64,000 nt of DNA from Coprococcus comes ATCC 27758 (GCF_025149785.1 NZ_CP102277.1:186001-250000), one strand, 5' to 3'; positions 52,701 to 60,092 are shown, numbered from the stretch's first letter. Translations and numbers: made by a program. The notes: generated from the letters alone by a model not told the origin.

Positions 52701-52963
52701 AGGGCATTCATCAAAAAGGCAGTGATGCTCTCCCCGCCGATTCCAATCAGGGCTACCATTGCCGCTGGAAGTGCGGTCATGCAGAGAATGATGATGCGGG
52801 CAGTCAGGGACAGCGGCAGGTGGAAAACAGGGATACCGATTGCCAGGGAAAGAACAATGCTTTCTATGGCATTGCGGATGTCAAAAGTTCCGTTTAGGAT
52901 CTTGCCTTTCTCAATGAAGTTGGAAGGGATAAAGGAAACCGGTGTTTCTTCTGGCTGTGTCAT
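49766..52963 (-). CDS. virB4: VirB4-like conjugation ATPase, PrgI-fused
   Basis: A 1065-residue type IV secretion ATPase. The first about 100 residues hold two hydrophobic segments (PrgI-like, ESIVLSLAIGIPVFHLPLS), then a Lys/Arg/Glu-rich linker (about 110-250). The VirB4 body follows, with Walker A ILGCSGAGKTFTMQT (about residue 695) and Walker B AIFVDEVWQLIGA (about 924). It powers pilin recycling and DNA transfer at the mating channel. PrgI is usually a separate gene, so a fused N-terminus is unusual. Adjacent to VirB6-, VirB2-like and hydrolase genes. Confidence 0.92.
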   Translation of the reverse strand: MTQPEETPVSFIPSNFIEKGKILNGTFDIRNAIESIVLSLAIGIPVFHLPLSLTARIIILCMTALPAAMVALIGIGGESITAFLMNALRFVVNRRVIWRSDSLPEGKPRRKPRFKEPKTKKHRKAEKMAEPSKVMASAPPQSEPDAPAPPKSKKKEHRQFDTSTKRGIKKQAKEDIRYLKWEQKEASRQKKEAAKQIKIQKKTEARRRKEEEKRAVSEKRAAKKEQKKKVVSKEDTSSATSKPVSRKKRKKDQTLEDYLPVEKIANGIVYTTDGRYVKILEIEPINFLLRSAREQQGIIYSFISYLKISPVKLQIKMISKKADINKHLEQSQLELERETDPHCQELQRDYIQFVQNLSSREAVSRRFFLIFEYEPFNANRKEEEREILAALETASQTAKTFLYQCGNEVVSHDNEDEFTTDVLYTLLNRTLCTEVPLSNRISTVLSAYTKENRMEELDHIRINEFLAPESVDFKHSHYVQINGLYHSYLLVPSDGYKNRVTPGWLSLLVNAGEGIDIDFFLQKQPKDKIQQRLGQQIRINRSKLKDASDTNTDYDDLDSAIRSGYFLKQGLANNEDFYYMNLLITITASTLEELQWRIQEMKKLLISQDMNLHSCYFLQEQGFLSSLPLANLDKKLFKLSKRNVLTSGAASCYPFVSYSICDDNGILFGVNKHNNSLVIADIFDSRQYKNSNICILGCSGAGKTFTMQTMALRMRRKGIQVFIIAPLKGHEFYRAARNVGGEFIQISPASKNCINIMEIRKVDNSVNELLDGPTLDASALAGKIQRLHIFFSLLIPDMSHEEKQLLDEALIKTYARKGITHKNESLTDPQHPEQYKKMPILEDVYNVLLESEDTKRLAHILNRLVHGSASSFNQQTNVDLTNKYTVLDISELTGSSDLLTVGMFVALDYVWDKAKENRTEEKAIFVDEVWQLIGASSNRLAAEFVLEIAKIIRAYSGAGIFATQDLNDFFALDDGKYGKGIINNCKTKIILNMEDEEAQRVKTILHLSETEVMNITHFQRGNGLISTNNNNITVEFKASNLEKELITTDRQELLEILAKQKKQAV

Positions 52964-53580
52964 GGCTGCACCTCCTTTTTCGTATCTTTCGCATCTTCGG
53001 AAGGCACAGAGGCACTGCCGGATTCTGTGTCCGGAGCTTCCGGGCTGTCAGAAGTATCCGGATACCCGCCTTCCTGCAGGTGTTCAATGTCCTGCGAAGT
53101 CAGGGACGGCAGGGAATCATCGGTTTGCTTTTCGTAAACAGTCGTATCTGCAGAGACCTGTACCCCGTCTTCTCCAAATAAAAACACACCCGTCGGGGTG
53201 TGGTAGGTAACCGGAAGCGTATCCTGATCGGAAAGTGAAAACATCAGGCAGACGGTTGTTTCGGTAGGGTAGCTGGTTTTTTCCGGCAGGAAGGTGATGC
53301 TTGTCTGTTCTTTTTTGACATACTCTTTTAGGTAGACAGGAAACTGCCCTTTGAGAGAAGCAATCTGGCTGTCGGAGAAAAATGCTTTTAAAGCATCAAA
53401 ATCCAGATATTCCGGCATGGGGGTATCAGAATTTGTTTCTGTTGTTTCCTTTGCCGGTTCCCTGCCTTTGTTTCCGGAAGCTTCTTTTTTCTGGCTTTTC
53501 CAGAAACTGGGGAGAACCAGTCCGGCAAGCAGCAGAAACAGCATCAGAAAAATGGAAAGAATCACTTTTGTTCTGTTCAT
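52960..53580 (-). CDS. Conjugal transfer accessory membrane-anchored protein
   Basis: A 206-residue protein. A hydrophobic N-terminus (NRTKVILSIFLMLFLLLAGLVLP) serves as membrane anchor, followed by an exported soluble domain (ALKAFFSDSQIASLKGQFPVYLKEYV and LMFSLSDQDTLPVTYHTPTGVFLFGED) and a Glu/Ser-rich, probably disordered tail. No recognised family, but such proteins are usual between the hydrolase and VirB4 genes. It overlaps the VirB4 start by 4 bases. ATG 53580 follows AAAGGAGCC. Confidence 0.65.
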   Translation of the reverse strand: MNRTKVILSIFLMLFLLLAGLVLPSFWKSQKKEASGNKGREPAKETTETNSDTPMPEYLDFDALKAFFSDSQIASLKGQFPVYLKEYVKKEQTSITFLPEKTSYPTETTVCLMFSLSDQDTLPVTYHTPTGVFLFGEDGVQVSADTTVYEKQTDDSLPSLTSQDIEHLQEGGYPDTSDSPEAPDTESGSASVPSEDAKDTKKEVQP

Positions 53581-53590
53581 AATGGCTCCT

Positions 53591-55282
53591 TTATTTTTTG
53601 TCGAAGATCCAGTAGGCATTTGCCGTAGCATGGATTTCCGACATCATATCAAATTCACGGTTAATATAGTTCTTTGCGTCACTGTCATTGGGATCATTGA
53701 CCAGTACCTTGCCGTTTGCCGTAACACCTCGGAGTACGATGAAGTGTCCGCCGCTGGTGAAAAGTCCTGCCCGCTGAGAGGAGATGACCGGACAGCCTTC
53801 GGAGAGTGCCTGAAGTACCGTATTGGCATTGCTGGTCTGTGTGACGCTGCCACAGCCGAAATGACTGGCTGCAGCCTGAAAGTAGCTCCAGTAGGTTCCA
53901 ACTCCCGGCTTGTAATAGGAATTCCCGCACCATGCCACCGCATCCGGAGGGGTAATGGTATTCCCGGTCAGGTAGCTGGCGATCATGGCAAAGCTGGTAG
54001 GCCCGCAGCCGGAAGATGCGATGGAGCCGCCGCCATAAGGAATGTTCCCGTAATCGGTCTGGAGATAGTGCGGAATCTGCATTCCGTTTGCCGGATAGCT
54101 TCCGCCGGTATTGGTAATCTGATAATACCGGAGAACATGCTCCACATATTCCTTGTCCCCATACCGGTCATAATGCCAGTTCGGACGGGCACACATCATA
54201 TCCGAATAAGCAATGGCGTTTTCTTTGGTATAACCGCCGTCACGTTCCATTGCCCAGTCGATATAGCCGGAGCCGTAATTGTAACCCTGAAGCGCCAGCT
54301 TGATGCGGTCCAGGTCGGTAGGTCCGGTACATCCTGCTTTATCCAGTGCATACTTTAATTCCTGAATCCCACATTCGATGGAATAAGCAGGATCGGTGAT
54401 GCCGTTGGGGACATGGGGGTATTTCTTATTAAAGCCGCCTTCTGCCGCCTGCATGGGATCGCTTCCACGCCCGCCGCTTTCCTGCATCATGACTGCCATG
54501 AGGAGTTCCACATAAGCTTCCATGCCGTATTTCTGTGCGACCTGCTGGATGGTAGCCCGGTAAGCCAGCACCTCATCGCTGACACCTACCGCCATGGCAA
54601 GACCGGAAGCGGAGCCGCCAAAGAACATGGTCAGGTTTTCCACATAACTGTCTGCCGTTTTTTTCTGCTTATCGGTCAGATGAAAGACGTGATCTGCAAA
54701 GTAGGCATCTCCGGCATAGCTGACCGTGTAGGTATGGCGGGTAAAAGTAACCTTTCTGGGTGGTGCATTTTCCTCTTCCGCCGGAACTTCCACCGTGGCC
54801 GTTTCTGAAGTAACGTCATAAGAAAAAAGCCCGTCCTCGTTTTCCCGGATCAGGCTTTTGAGTTTGCTGATATTTATATTTTTATAGTCATCCTGGCTGG
54901 CACAAAACTGTGCGATGAGCTGGTTCGCATTTACGATGATACTGGAAGCGTAAGGATCGCTGATAGAGGCAGTATCTCCTTCCGGGAGTCTGGCAATTTC
55001 CGCATTGATCTTAGCAAGCAGTGCATCATGGCTTTCCTGAAGCACCTCCACGATTGCCTGATTGGAAGCCCGGATATTTTCACTGATTACCGTGTTGCTG
55101 GTCAGTGCTCCGGTATTTTCAGAGAGGTCTCCGAAGACGAGTCCCGGAAGCATGACAAGGAACAGAATGGGAAGCATCAGTACACCGCCGACGGCTGCTC
55201 CAGTTTTCGCAAGGGTGCGCCTGTGCCGGAATACTGTACCGATGACAGCAAGAGGACTGCCCATCAAGGCTGTTTTTGGCAT
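53591..55282 (-). CDS. Bifunctional peptidoglycan hydrolase (CwlT-like lysozyme plus C39-like peptidase)
   Basis: A 563-residue hydrolase. One membrane segment near the N-terminus (about residues 30-52), then a long helical region. The lysozyme-like domain (about residues 250-390) has LLMAVMMQESGGRG, LALQGYNYGSGYIDWAM and conserved helix pattern of CwlT. The C-terminal domain is a C39-like cysteine peptidase with SGCGPTSFAMIASYLTG (Cys in CGPTS) and FIVLRGV (His). Usual conjugation CwlT proteins end with NlpC/P60; here a C39-type module replaces it. It opens the wall for the mating channel. ATG 55282 follows GAAAGGAGCG. Confidence 0.88.
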   Translation of the reverse strand: MPKTALMGSPLAVIGTVFRHRRTLAKTGAAVGGVLMLPILFLVMLPGLVFGDLSENTGALTSNTVISENIRASNQAIVEVLQESHDALLAKINAEIARLPEGDTASISDPYASSIIVNANQLIAQFCASQDDYKNINISKLKSLIRENEDGLFSYDVTSETATVEVPAEEENAPPRKVTFTRHTYTVSYAGDAYFADHVFHLTDKQKKTADSYVENLTMFFGGSASGLAMAVGVSDEVLAYRATIQQVAQKYGMEAYVELLMAVMMQESGGRGSDPMQAAEGGFNKKYPHVPNGITDPAYSIECGIQELKYALDKAGCTGPTDLDRIKLALQGYNYGSGYIDWAMERDGGYTKENAIAYSDMMCARPNWHYDRYGDKEYVEHVLRYYQITNTGGSYPANGMQIPHYLQTDYGNIPYGGGSIASSGCGPTSFAMIASYLTGNTITPPDAVAWCGNSYYKPGVGTYWSYFQAAASHFGCGSVTQTSNANTVLQALSEGCPVISSQRAGLFTSGGHFIVLRGVTANGKVLVNDPNDSDAKNYINREFDMMSEIHATANAYWIFDKK

Positions 55283-55283
55283 G

Positions 55284-56192
55284 TTACATACGCTCCTTTC
55301 GCTGTGGGGCTGGCGGCAGTTTCTGGACAATGGATTCATTGTAGGCTACTTTGCCGCTGCCGGAAGTATATGGTGTTTTTTCGACCGTATCCTGTGCATA
55401 CTGCTTGTACCAGGTGGAACCATCCACGGACTGTACCGTAGAGTAGGAGCCCTGAGTAGGAGCTGCATACTGGTCGGCATGGTACAGGGCAAAATCCCGG
55501 TTTCCGGAGCTTCCGGTTTCGGTACCGGTGATCCTTCCGCCACCGATTTCTACATTATCATAGGAAGAACCGCCGCCCGGATTGATGCCCATATAGGAAG
55601 TAAAGGCTTTCTGTGCGTCTGCTCCCTTGATGGAACCTACCTGACCGTAATTTCCCTGTGCAATGTTGCTGATGACCTGATTGGCAAAGTCTCCGCCTTT
55701 GTTCAGGGATGACTGGTAGAGCATGTTTCCGATACTGCTGTGTTCGGTATAACCGGTTGCGGAATTGACCGCTTCTCTTTGTACCTGTCTTCCCACTGCC
55801 CCGGCAAGCCCGCCGGATAGGAAGCTTCCTGCGACAGCCGCACTTCCGGGAGAAGAGGCTTTGTGGTAGCCGCCACCACCATGGGAACGCATGGAACCGG
55901 TCAGGCTCCGTCCTGCAATCAGAAGTTCAGCCATCATGTTTCCTCCGGTATTGCCGACATTGATGCCAAGCGATGCCAGAAAAGAATCAATTTTCTGGGA
56001 TACCTTTAAAAAGGCAATGGCACACAGGAACCAGACGAAGACATTTCCGGTTACCGCTTCCTTTCCCTGACTGGCAACTGCCGCTTCCACGTCTGCTTCC
56101 GTAAGCTCCGCTGCAAAGACCGGCATGGAGCAAAACAGTACCAGACAGGCAGTTAGTACCAGGAATGGTATGAGTTTCTTTCTAAGTTTCAT
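55284..56192 (-). CDS. Conjugation membrane-associated protein
   Basis: A 302-residue protein. Signal-like N-terminus (KLIPFLVLTACLVLFCSMPVFA), a second hydrophobic helix (TGNVFVWFLCAIAFL), then a Gly/Ser-rich soluble domain (GRSLTGSMRSHGGGGYHKASSPG). The order matches the CD1107-type protein of clostridial ICEs. It starts 15 bases after the VirB6-like gene and ends one base before the hydrolase start, so all are coupled. No enzymatic motif. Confidence 0.7.
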   Translation of the reverse strand: MKLRKKLIPFLVLTACLVLFCSMPVFAAELTEADVEAAVASQGKEAVTGNVFVWFLCAIAFLKVSQKIDSFLASLGINVGNTGGNMMAELLIAGRSLTGSMRSHGGGGYHKASSPGSAAVAGSFLSGGLAGAVGRQVQREAVNSATGYTEHSSIGNMLYQSSLNKGGDFANQVISNIAQGNYGQVGSIKGADAQKAFTSYMGINPGGGSSYDNVEIGGGRITGTETGSSGNRDFALYHADQYAAPTQGSYSTVQSVDGSTWYKQYAQDTVEKTPYTSGSGKVAYNESIVQKLPPAPQRKERM

Positions 56193-56207
56193 TTTGGTCC
56201 TCCTTTC

Positions 56208-56918
56208 TTATAGGGATAACGGATTGGCAAGGAAGGTGCCGACCATAGAAGTAAACAGCCGCAGGCACCACGCATTCATCAGAAGCAAAAAGAACTGGCC
56301 GCCAAGCATCCGGCACCAGCTTTTGAAGATATTTCCGGTTGACTGGCTGGCACCCATGGAAAAAGCTGCCGGGGCTGTGTAGACCAGTACCCCCAGAAGA
56401 ATATAGCGTTCTGCCGCTTCAAAGAGCAGTTTGATGTAGTTCCACGCCAGAATCAGTACCAGAATCAGTGCAATGATGGCTACCGCCCCATTTGCACAGA
56501 CTCCCAGGATGACTGTGACTACGGAGTTAAAATCCGCAAATTTTAAAGGCGGCAGGTCTTCCGTCAGAATCCAGTTGTACGGTGTTCCTGAAATCTTCAG
56601 GAGCAGATCCACAATATCTTTCGCATAGAAGGTGAGAAAGATAAAGAGGAAGGAACGGATGGACAGCTTAATGGGATCTTCCGCTTCGATACCGGCTCCC
56701 ATAAAGTAATTTTTAAAGAGCTGCCATACCCAGTTTAAGAGGATCAGCCCGATGCCCAGTGCCAGAAAGACCTGATACATGGTCTCGGCAGCAGGAAAGT
56801 AGCGAAGAAACGTATCCATGGAACAGCCCAGAGCACCGAGGACTGAAGTGGTGATCAGATCCAGAATGTTCATGACCTGTTCGGCAATCCATTCCACGAT
56901 TCCGTCAAGTATTCCCAT
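56208..56918 (-). CDS. VirB6-like channel protein
   Basis: A 236-residue polytopic protein with about five hydrophobic segments (MYQVFLALGIGLILLNWVWQLF, VTVILGVCANGAVAIIALILVLILAW and others). The layout matches TrbL/VirB6-type proteins in Gram-positive ICEs. It probably forms part of the inner-membrane DNA pore. Start has AAAGGAGATGCCACT upstream. It follows the pilin gene by 18 bases. Confidence 0.8.
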   Translation of the reverse strand: MGILDGIVEWIAEQVMNILDLITTSVLGALGCSMDTFLRYFPAAETMYQVFLALGIGLILLNWVWQLFKNYFMGAGIEAEDPIKLSIRSFLFIFLTFYAKDIVDLLLKISGTPYNWILTEDLPPLKFADFNSVVTVILGVCANGAVAIIALILVLILAWNYIKLLFEAAERYILLGVLVYTAPAAFSMGASQSTGNIFKSWCRMLGGQFFLLLMNAWCLRLFTSMVGTFLANPLSL

Positions 56919-56936
56919 AGTGGCATCTCCTTTCGT

Positions 56937-57314
56937 CTATCCGTTCCATTTTCCGCCTGCAAAGAACGGGGTGATGTAAGCCATGATAAAGCCAAGCCCG
57001 TTTAAGATCGCCCAGGTAATGACGATACGCTTGAGCCATGCACGTGATTCGTCCACGGTTTTTCCGCTTTTGGAAAAATTCATCATCAGAAGGGCAACCG
57101 ATGCCGTTACGACTGCAGCAATGGTGGAAATGAGGATAATCTGGTTATAGACATCCTTCATGATCTCATTGGCTTTGGTCCAGATGGTAGCGGCAAAAAC
57201 CGGCTGTGTGTATCCGCAGAGGACTGTGACAGCCAGAAATGCAGCATACAGGCATCTGCCATAATTGACATGCCGTTTTGTGTCCGGCGGAGCGTTTTTC
57301 AGTTTGTGTTTCAC
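56937..57314 (-). CDS. VirB2-like conjugal pilin precursor
   Basis: A 125-residue protein: signal peptide (residues about 20-41, ending PVFA), a short loop, then two hydrophobic helices (IILISTIAAVVTASVALLMM and WAILNGLGFIMAYITPFFAGG), which is the VirB2/TrbC pilin shape. First gene of the conjugation operon. ATG 57314 has AAAAAGGAGGTACTTTTACG upstream. Leader hairpins precede the start. Confidence 0.8.
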   Translation of the reverse strand: MKHKLKNAPPDTKRHVNYGRCLYAAFLAVTVLCGYTQPVFAATIWTKANEIMKDVYNQIILISTIAAVVTASVALLMMNFSKSGKTVDESRAWLKRIVITWAILNGLGFIMAYITPFFAGGKWNG

Positions 57315-57390
57315 GTAAAAGTACCTCCTTTTTATAAGAGCGGCAGGAGAATTACCTCCCCTGCCTTTGCTTATGGTTTTCCTGCCTCAA

Positions 57391-57425
57391 GAAAGGACGC
57401 AGCCCGGTCAATGCAGGCTGCGTCC
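57391..57425 (-). terminator. Leader terminator of conjugation operon, near the start
   Basis: Minus-strand perfect stem GGACGCAGCC/GGCTGCGTCC with a loop of 11 bases, then TTTCTT. Lies between the leader and the pilin gene. Confidence 0.6.
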
Positions 57426-57463
57426 TAAATCAAAGTATGAAATTGTAAAGATCCTCCTATCTT

Positions 57464-57530
57464 ACAGAAAAAACGCAGCTTATTTGCCGCAGGAGAGGCT
57501 TCCCATACGGCAGTGCTGCGTTTCGTTCTG
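57464..57530 (-). terminator. First leader terminator of conjugation operon
   Basis: Minus-strand AAACGCAGC pairs with GCTGCGTTT, and an inner TGCCG/CGGCA stem lies in the loop; TTTTTC follows. It precedes the hairpin at 57391. Confidence 0.65.
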
Positions 57531-57551
57531 CATATAATTTTGACAATATCA

Positions 57552-57580
57552 ATTTTAACATGGGTAAATTACCGCTACAA
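57552..57580 (-). promoter_or_regulatory. Possible promoter of conjugation operon
   Basis: Minus-strand TTGTAG, 17-base spacer, TAAAAT. The -35 is weak, so assignment is tentative. It lies 22 bases before the first leader terminator. Confidence 0.3.
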
Positions 57581-57628
57581 TCGCAGGACTGTGCCAGTTA
57601 CAGACGATGGAGTGCCAAAAATGTGACC

Positions 57629-57724
57629 AACGCTAAAAGCGTTATAAATGCAATCCTTATGGATACTGTAAGCGTGATTTGCAACCAATTATACTGGATT
57701 TACATGACTAATGCTTTAAGCGTT
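57629..57724. repeat. Two 15-bp palindromic operator candidates
   Basis: AACGCTAAAAGCGTT (57629-57643) and AATGCTTTAAGCGTT (57710-57724) share 12 of 15 positions and are centred 81 bases apart. A third half-site (TAAGCGTGA) is near 57669. They lie in the divergent region between the conjugation operon and the XRE gene. Confidence 0.6.
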
Positions 57725-57753
57725 AGTGAATACTGGAAGGAGGAGGTGTGCGT

Positions 57754-58074
57754 GTGAAAGGAATGGGAAAGGCAATCCGCAGGTACAGGGAAGAGGCAGG
57801 AATTACGCAGGAGAGACTGGCTGAACTGGTGGATATCAGTACCAACCATCTGGGTGCGATTGAGCGGGAAGTGAAAACACCTACGATGGAAACATTTGTA
57901 AAGCTGTTGAATGTATTAGGTGCGGAACCGAATGAAGTGCTGAAGGAAGTGATTCCTCTTACCAGAATGGAACATACTTCTGTAGTGGAAGGAAAGCTGG
58001 AAAGGCTCACACCGAAGAAGCAGGAAAGCGTGCTTCGGATGCTGGATGTGATAATTGAAGAGATGATGAAATAG
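57754..58074 (+). CDS. XRE family transcriptional regulator
   Basis: A 106-residue regulator with an N-terminal XRE HTH (YREEAGITQERLAELVDISTNHLGAIEREVKTPT) and a C-terminal helical region for dimerisation. GTG 57754 is chosen since GGAGGAGGTG lies about 7 bases upstream; GTG 57748 and ATG 57763 are alternatives. It is divergent from the conjugation operon. The palindromes upstream are probable operators, so it may repress the operon and itself; this is inference. Confidence 0.85.
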   Translation: MKGMGKAIRRYREEAGITQERLAELVDISTNHLGAIEREVKTPTMETFVKLLNVLGAEPNEVLKEVIPLTRMEHTSVVEGKLERLTPKKQESVLRMLDVIIEEMMK

Positions 58075-58077
58075 AAG

Positions 58078-58109
58078 CTGTCTGCGAAATTGCCGCAGGC
58101 AGTTTTTTT
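58078..58109 (+). terminator. Terminator after XRE gene
   Basis: Stem CTGTCTGCG/CGCAGGCAG (with a G-U pair) and loop AAATTGC, then seven T residues. Confidence 0.8.
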
Positions 58110-58173
58110 GAAAGCTGTATATGCAATAAAACACATAAAAATATGCGATTTATGATGAAAGTGATTGCAAGAT

Positions 58174-58203
58174 TTGATATAGTAATCCTAAAAGCATTAT
58201 AAA
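58174..58203 (+). promoter_or_regulatory. Promoter of 58230 gene
   Basis: TTGATA, 18-base spacer, TATAAA, 26 bases before the start codon. Confidence 0.45.
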
Positions 58204-58229
58204 ACTAATTCTTAAAGGATGACTATAAT

Positions 58230-58943
58230 ATGAAAAAGGGATATGTGGGATTATTGGCATGTGCGTCAGGAATTCTGATCGGACTGGGAATCAGCCGGCT
58301 GGATCTGACAGGTTATCTTGAAAAAACACAGGAGCAGGAATATCACCCGGTAGAAAGAAAGGTGCCTGAATCAGTAGAAAGCAAGCTGAAAGATCCAAAA
58401 CAGTGCTGGCTGTGTGGAAGCGATGAACGGAGTATGATGGATTATTTCCGGAAGTTTGACGATCTGGGAGTGATCTGTACCAATCACTGGTATGTGATGG
58501 ATATGCATATCCGGAATCATGATGAGGACGGGAATCTTACCGGCCCGCAGGGAAACGGGCATATGGGTTATACCGGGACAGGAGAAGGCGGCTGCTTTTT
58601 CCATACGGAGCAGATGTCGGATTACGGGATTTCCGAAGTATCGGTGGATTACGGGGAAGATAGTATCTTCGATGTGAAAAAAGTACAGAACCATCTGTGT
58701 CAGGAATGCCTGGATAAGCTGGTGGAAAGCATGGAGGTATTCTGTGAGGAAACGCAAAAACCCAAGCCCCGTGATCTGGTACTGGTGGATTTTCAGACAT
58801 TGGAGCTGTACGCCATTCAGGAGCATAATGCGGGATACTTTATCCGGGATTATTATGTGGAAATTGAGTCGGAGGAAGATGGGGTGGAAGTAAAGGCATT
58901 TTACTGCCCGAAGCTTAATAACGGGAAAAAGGATGGAGAATAA
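58230..58943 (+). CDS. Exported or membrane-anchored protein of unknown function
   Basis: A 237-residue protein. The hydrophobic N-terminus (YVGLLACASGILIGLGIS) is a signal anchor. The rest has a CWLCG motif near residue 59-63, a second C-rich part (GTGEGGCFFH, then NHLCQECLDKL), and acidic stretches. The Cys pairs could bind metal or form a redox site. No recognised family. It stands alone with its own promoter between the XRE gene and small membrane genes. Confidence 0.6.
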   Translation: MKKGYVGLLACASGILIGLGISRLDLTGYLEKTQEQEYHPVERKVPESVESKLKDPKQCWLCGSDERSMMDYFRKFDDLGVICTNHWYVMDMHIRNHDEDGNLTGPQGNGHMGYTGTGEGGCFFHTEQMSDYGISEVSVDYGEDSIFDVKKVQNHLCQECLDKLVESMEVFCEETQKPKPRDLVLVDFQTLELYAIQEHNAGYFIRDYYVEIESEEDGVEVKAFYCPKLNNGKKDGE

Positions 58944-59028
58944 ATTGAGGTTTGCATTGGTGAGGAGTATAATGTAAGTACGTGTTATGTATTGGAAAAA
59001 CTTGAATTTAGCAGAAAGAAGGATTGTT

Positions 59029-59358
59029 ATGAAATTTATCAATACTAGAAAATTCACATGGATAATTTGTATAATAGGATTTTTGCTTGCTCTTGTAAGT
59101 ATATTTTTCTTACCGAGTATTATTCCAGTACATTTTGCAAATGGGATTGCGGATGATTATGGAAGAAAAATACAAATATTTTTATTTCCTATATTACAAG
59201 TGCTTATCACTTTTTTGACTGGACGAGAAAAAGTAAAATATTGCCTGACACATTCAAAAACTTTCTTAACGGACATTCAGTTTAATTGGATGATAGATGG
59301 TGTACTTTTATTGGTAATGTTTGCAGAAATATGGGTTATCTATGCTTCATTTGCATAG
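59029..59358 (+). CDS. Small membrane protein, DUF1648-like
   Basis: A 109-residue protein with three hydrophobic segments (about residues 9-30, 46-62 and 87-107). The motif SIFFLPSIIPVHFANGIADDYG resembles the SdpI/DUF1648 start region (IPxHxNxxG). Such proteins may act in immunity to SDP-like peptides or as envelope sensors. ATG 59029 has AGAAGGATTGT upstream. Short length compared with full SdpI proteins, so it is probably only the N-terminal domain. Confidence 0.6.
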   Translation: MKFINTRKFTWIICIIGFLLALVSIFFLPSIIPVHFANGIADDYGRKIQIFLFPILQVLITFLTGREKVKYCLTHSKTFLTDIQFNWMIDGVLLLVMFAEIWVIYASFA

Positions 59359-59419
59359 AAATACTTGCATAACAATTTACATTTGATTGAGCAGATAAAA
59401 ATGATTTGAGGTGGTAGCA

Positions 59420-59653
59420 ATGAAAAAGCGATTGGGAATCATAGCCGGAATTTTAGGAATTGTATTGGCAGTCATTGGCATTGTACTGAAGCAGAAAGAA
59501 AACACAGCCGTTTCTGTTATTGGTGGTGCGGATGGCCCGACTTCTATTTTCATAGCAGGGAAGTTAAATGGTGATAATTTTATTTTTATGATTGTAGTTG
59601 GAATTATTTTATTGATTTTGGCAGGAGTTATTTTTTACAAACGTAAGCATTAA
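59420..59653 (+). CDS. Small membrane protein with GADGPTSIF motif
   Basis: A 77-residue protein: one hydrophobic helix at residues 5-22, then SVIGGADGPTSIFIAGKLNG, then a second helix. The motif is that of the Na+-translocating decarboxylase beta subunit, a protein of about 400 residues. It is much too short to be that enzyme. ATG 59420 has GAGGTGGTAGCA upstream. It may be a decoy, a fragment now working alone, or a small family of its own. No partner subunit is near. Confidence 0.65.
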   Translation: MKKRLGIIAGILGIVLAVIGIVLKQKENTAVSVIGGADGPTSIFIAGKLNGDNFIFMIVVGIILLILAGVIFYKRKH

Positions 59654-59708
59654 GTTACAGTTTTTTAGACTGTGTATGGCGGAAGAACCGGGAAAGTGTA
59701 GATATATC

Positions 59709-60092
59709 ATGGGGATTTTGGAAAAAAATAAAAAAAGTAAGGGTACAGCGTTTGTCTATGATGAGAATAATGATTACTATAAGATGGAAATAAACGGGAT
59801 TGAATTTGTCTGTGACAGTATACATTCCGATTATGAGAAGCATGCAGTTGAACTGGCACAGGCGTATGAGAAAAGGCTGCCGGATATCGTGGATTATCTT
59901 ATGCCGGATATAAAGGAGATGTTTGGAATTACAAATCCAGATGTAATAGCAAACTCACTAGGAAAGCCGAGTATAGATTTGGATAGAGGAACACTGACTT
60001 ATCTGGAGCACACAATGGACAGCCTACATATTATTGAAATGGAATTTGACGGTATCTTCACGGCATTCTATAACTCCTGTATTGATGGATAG
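59709..60092 (+). CDS. Unknown acidic protein
   Basis: A 127-residue protein (MGILEKNKKSKGTAFVYDEN, then LPDIVDYLMPDIKEMFGITNPDV and YLEHTMDSLHIIEMEFDG). Soluble, no recognised family. ATG 59709 lacks a strong ribosome-binding site; an earlier in-frame start at 59676 is possible. A weak hairpin (AGCTG/CAGCT plus TTTT) at 60109-60131 may end it. Confidence 0.5.
   Translation: MGILEKNKKSKGTAFVYDENNDYYKMEINGIEFVCDSIHSDYEKHAVELAQAYEKRLPDIVDYLMPDIKEMFGITNPDVIANSLGKPSIDLDRGTLTYLEHTMDSLHIIEMEFDGIFTAFYNSCIDG

Noticed and set aside
59420-59653. Oxaloacetate decarboxylase beta subunit
   Set aside because: Only the GADGPTSIF motif fits; the protein is 77 residues and lacks the other membrane segments and partner subunits.
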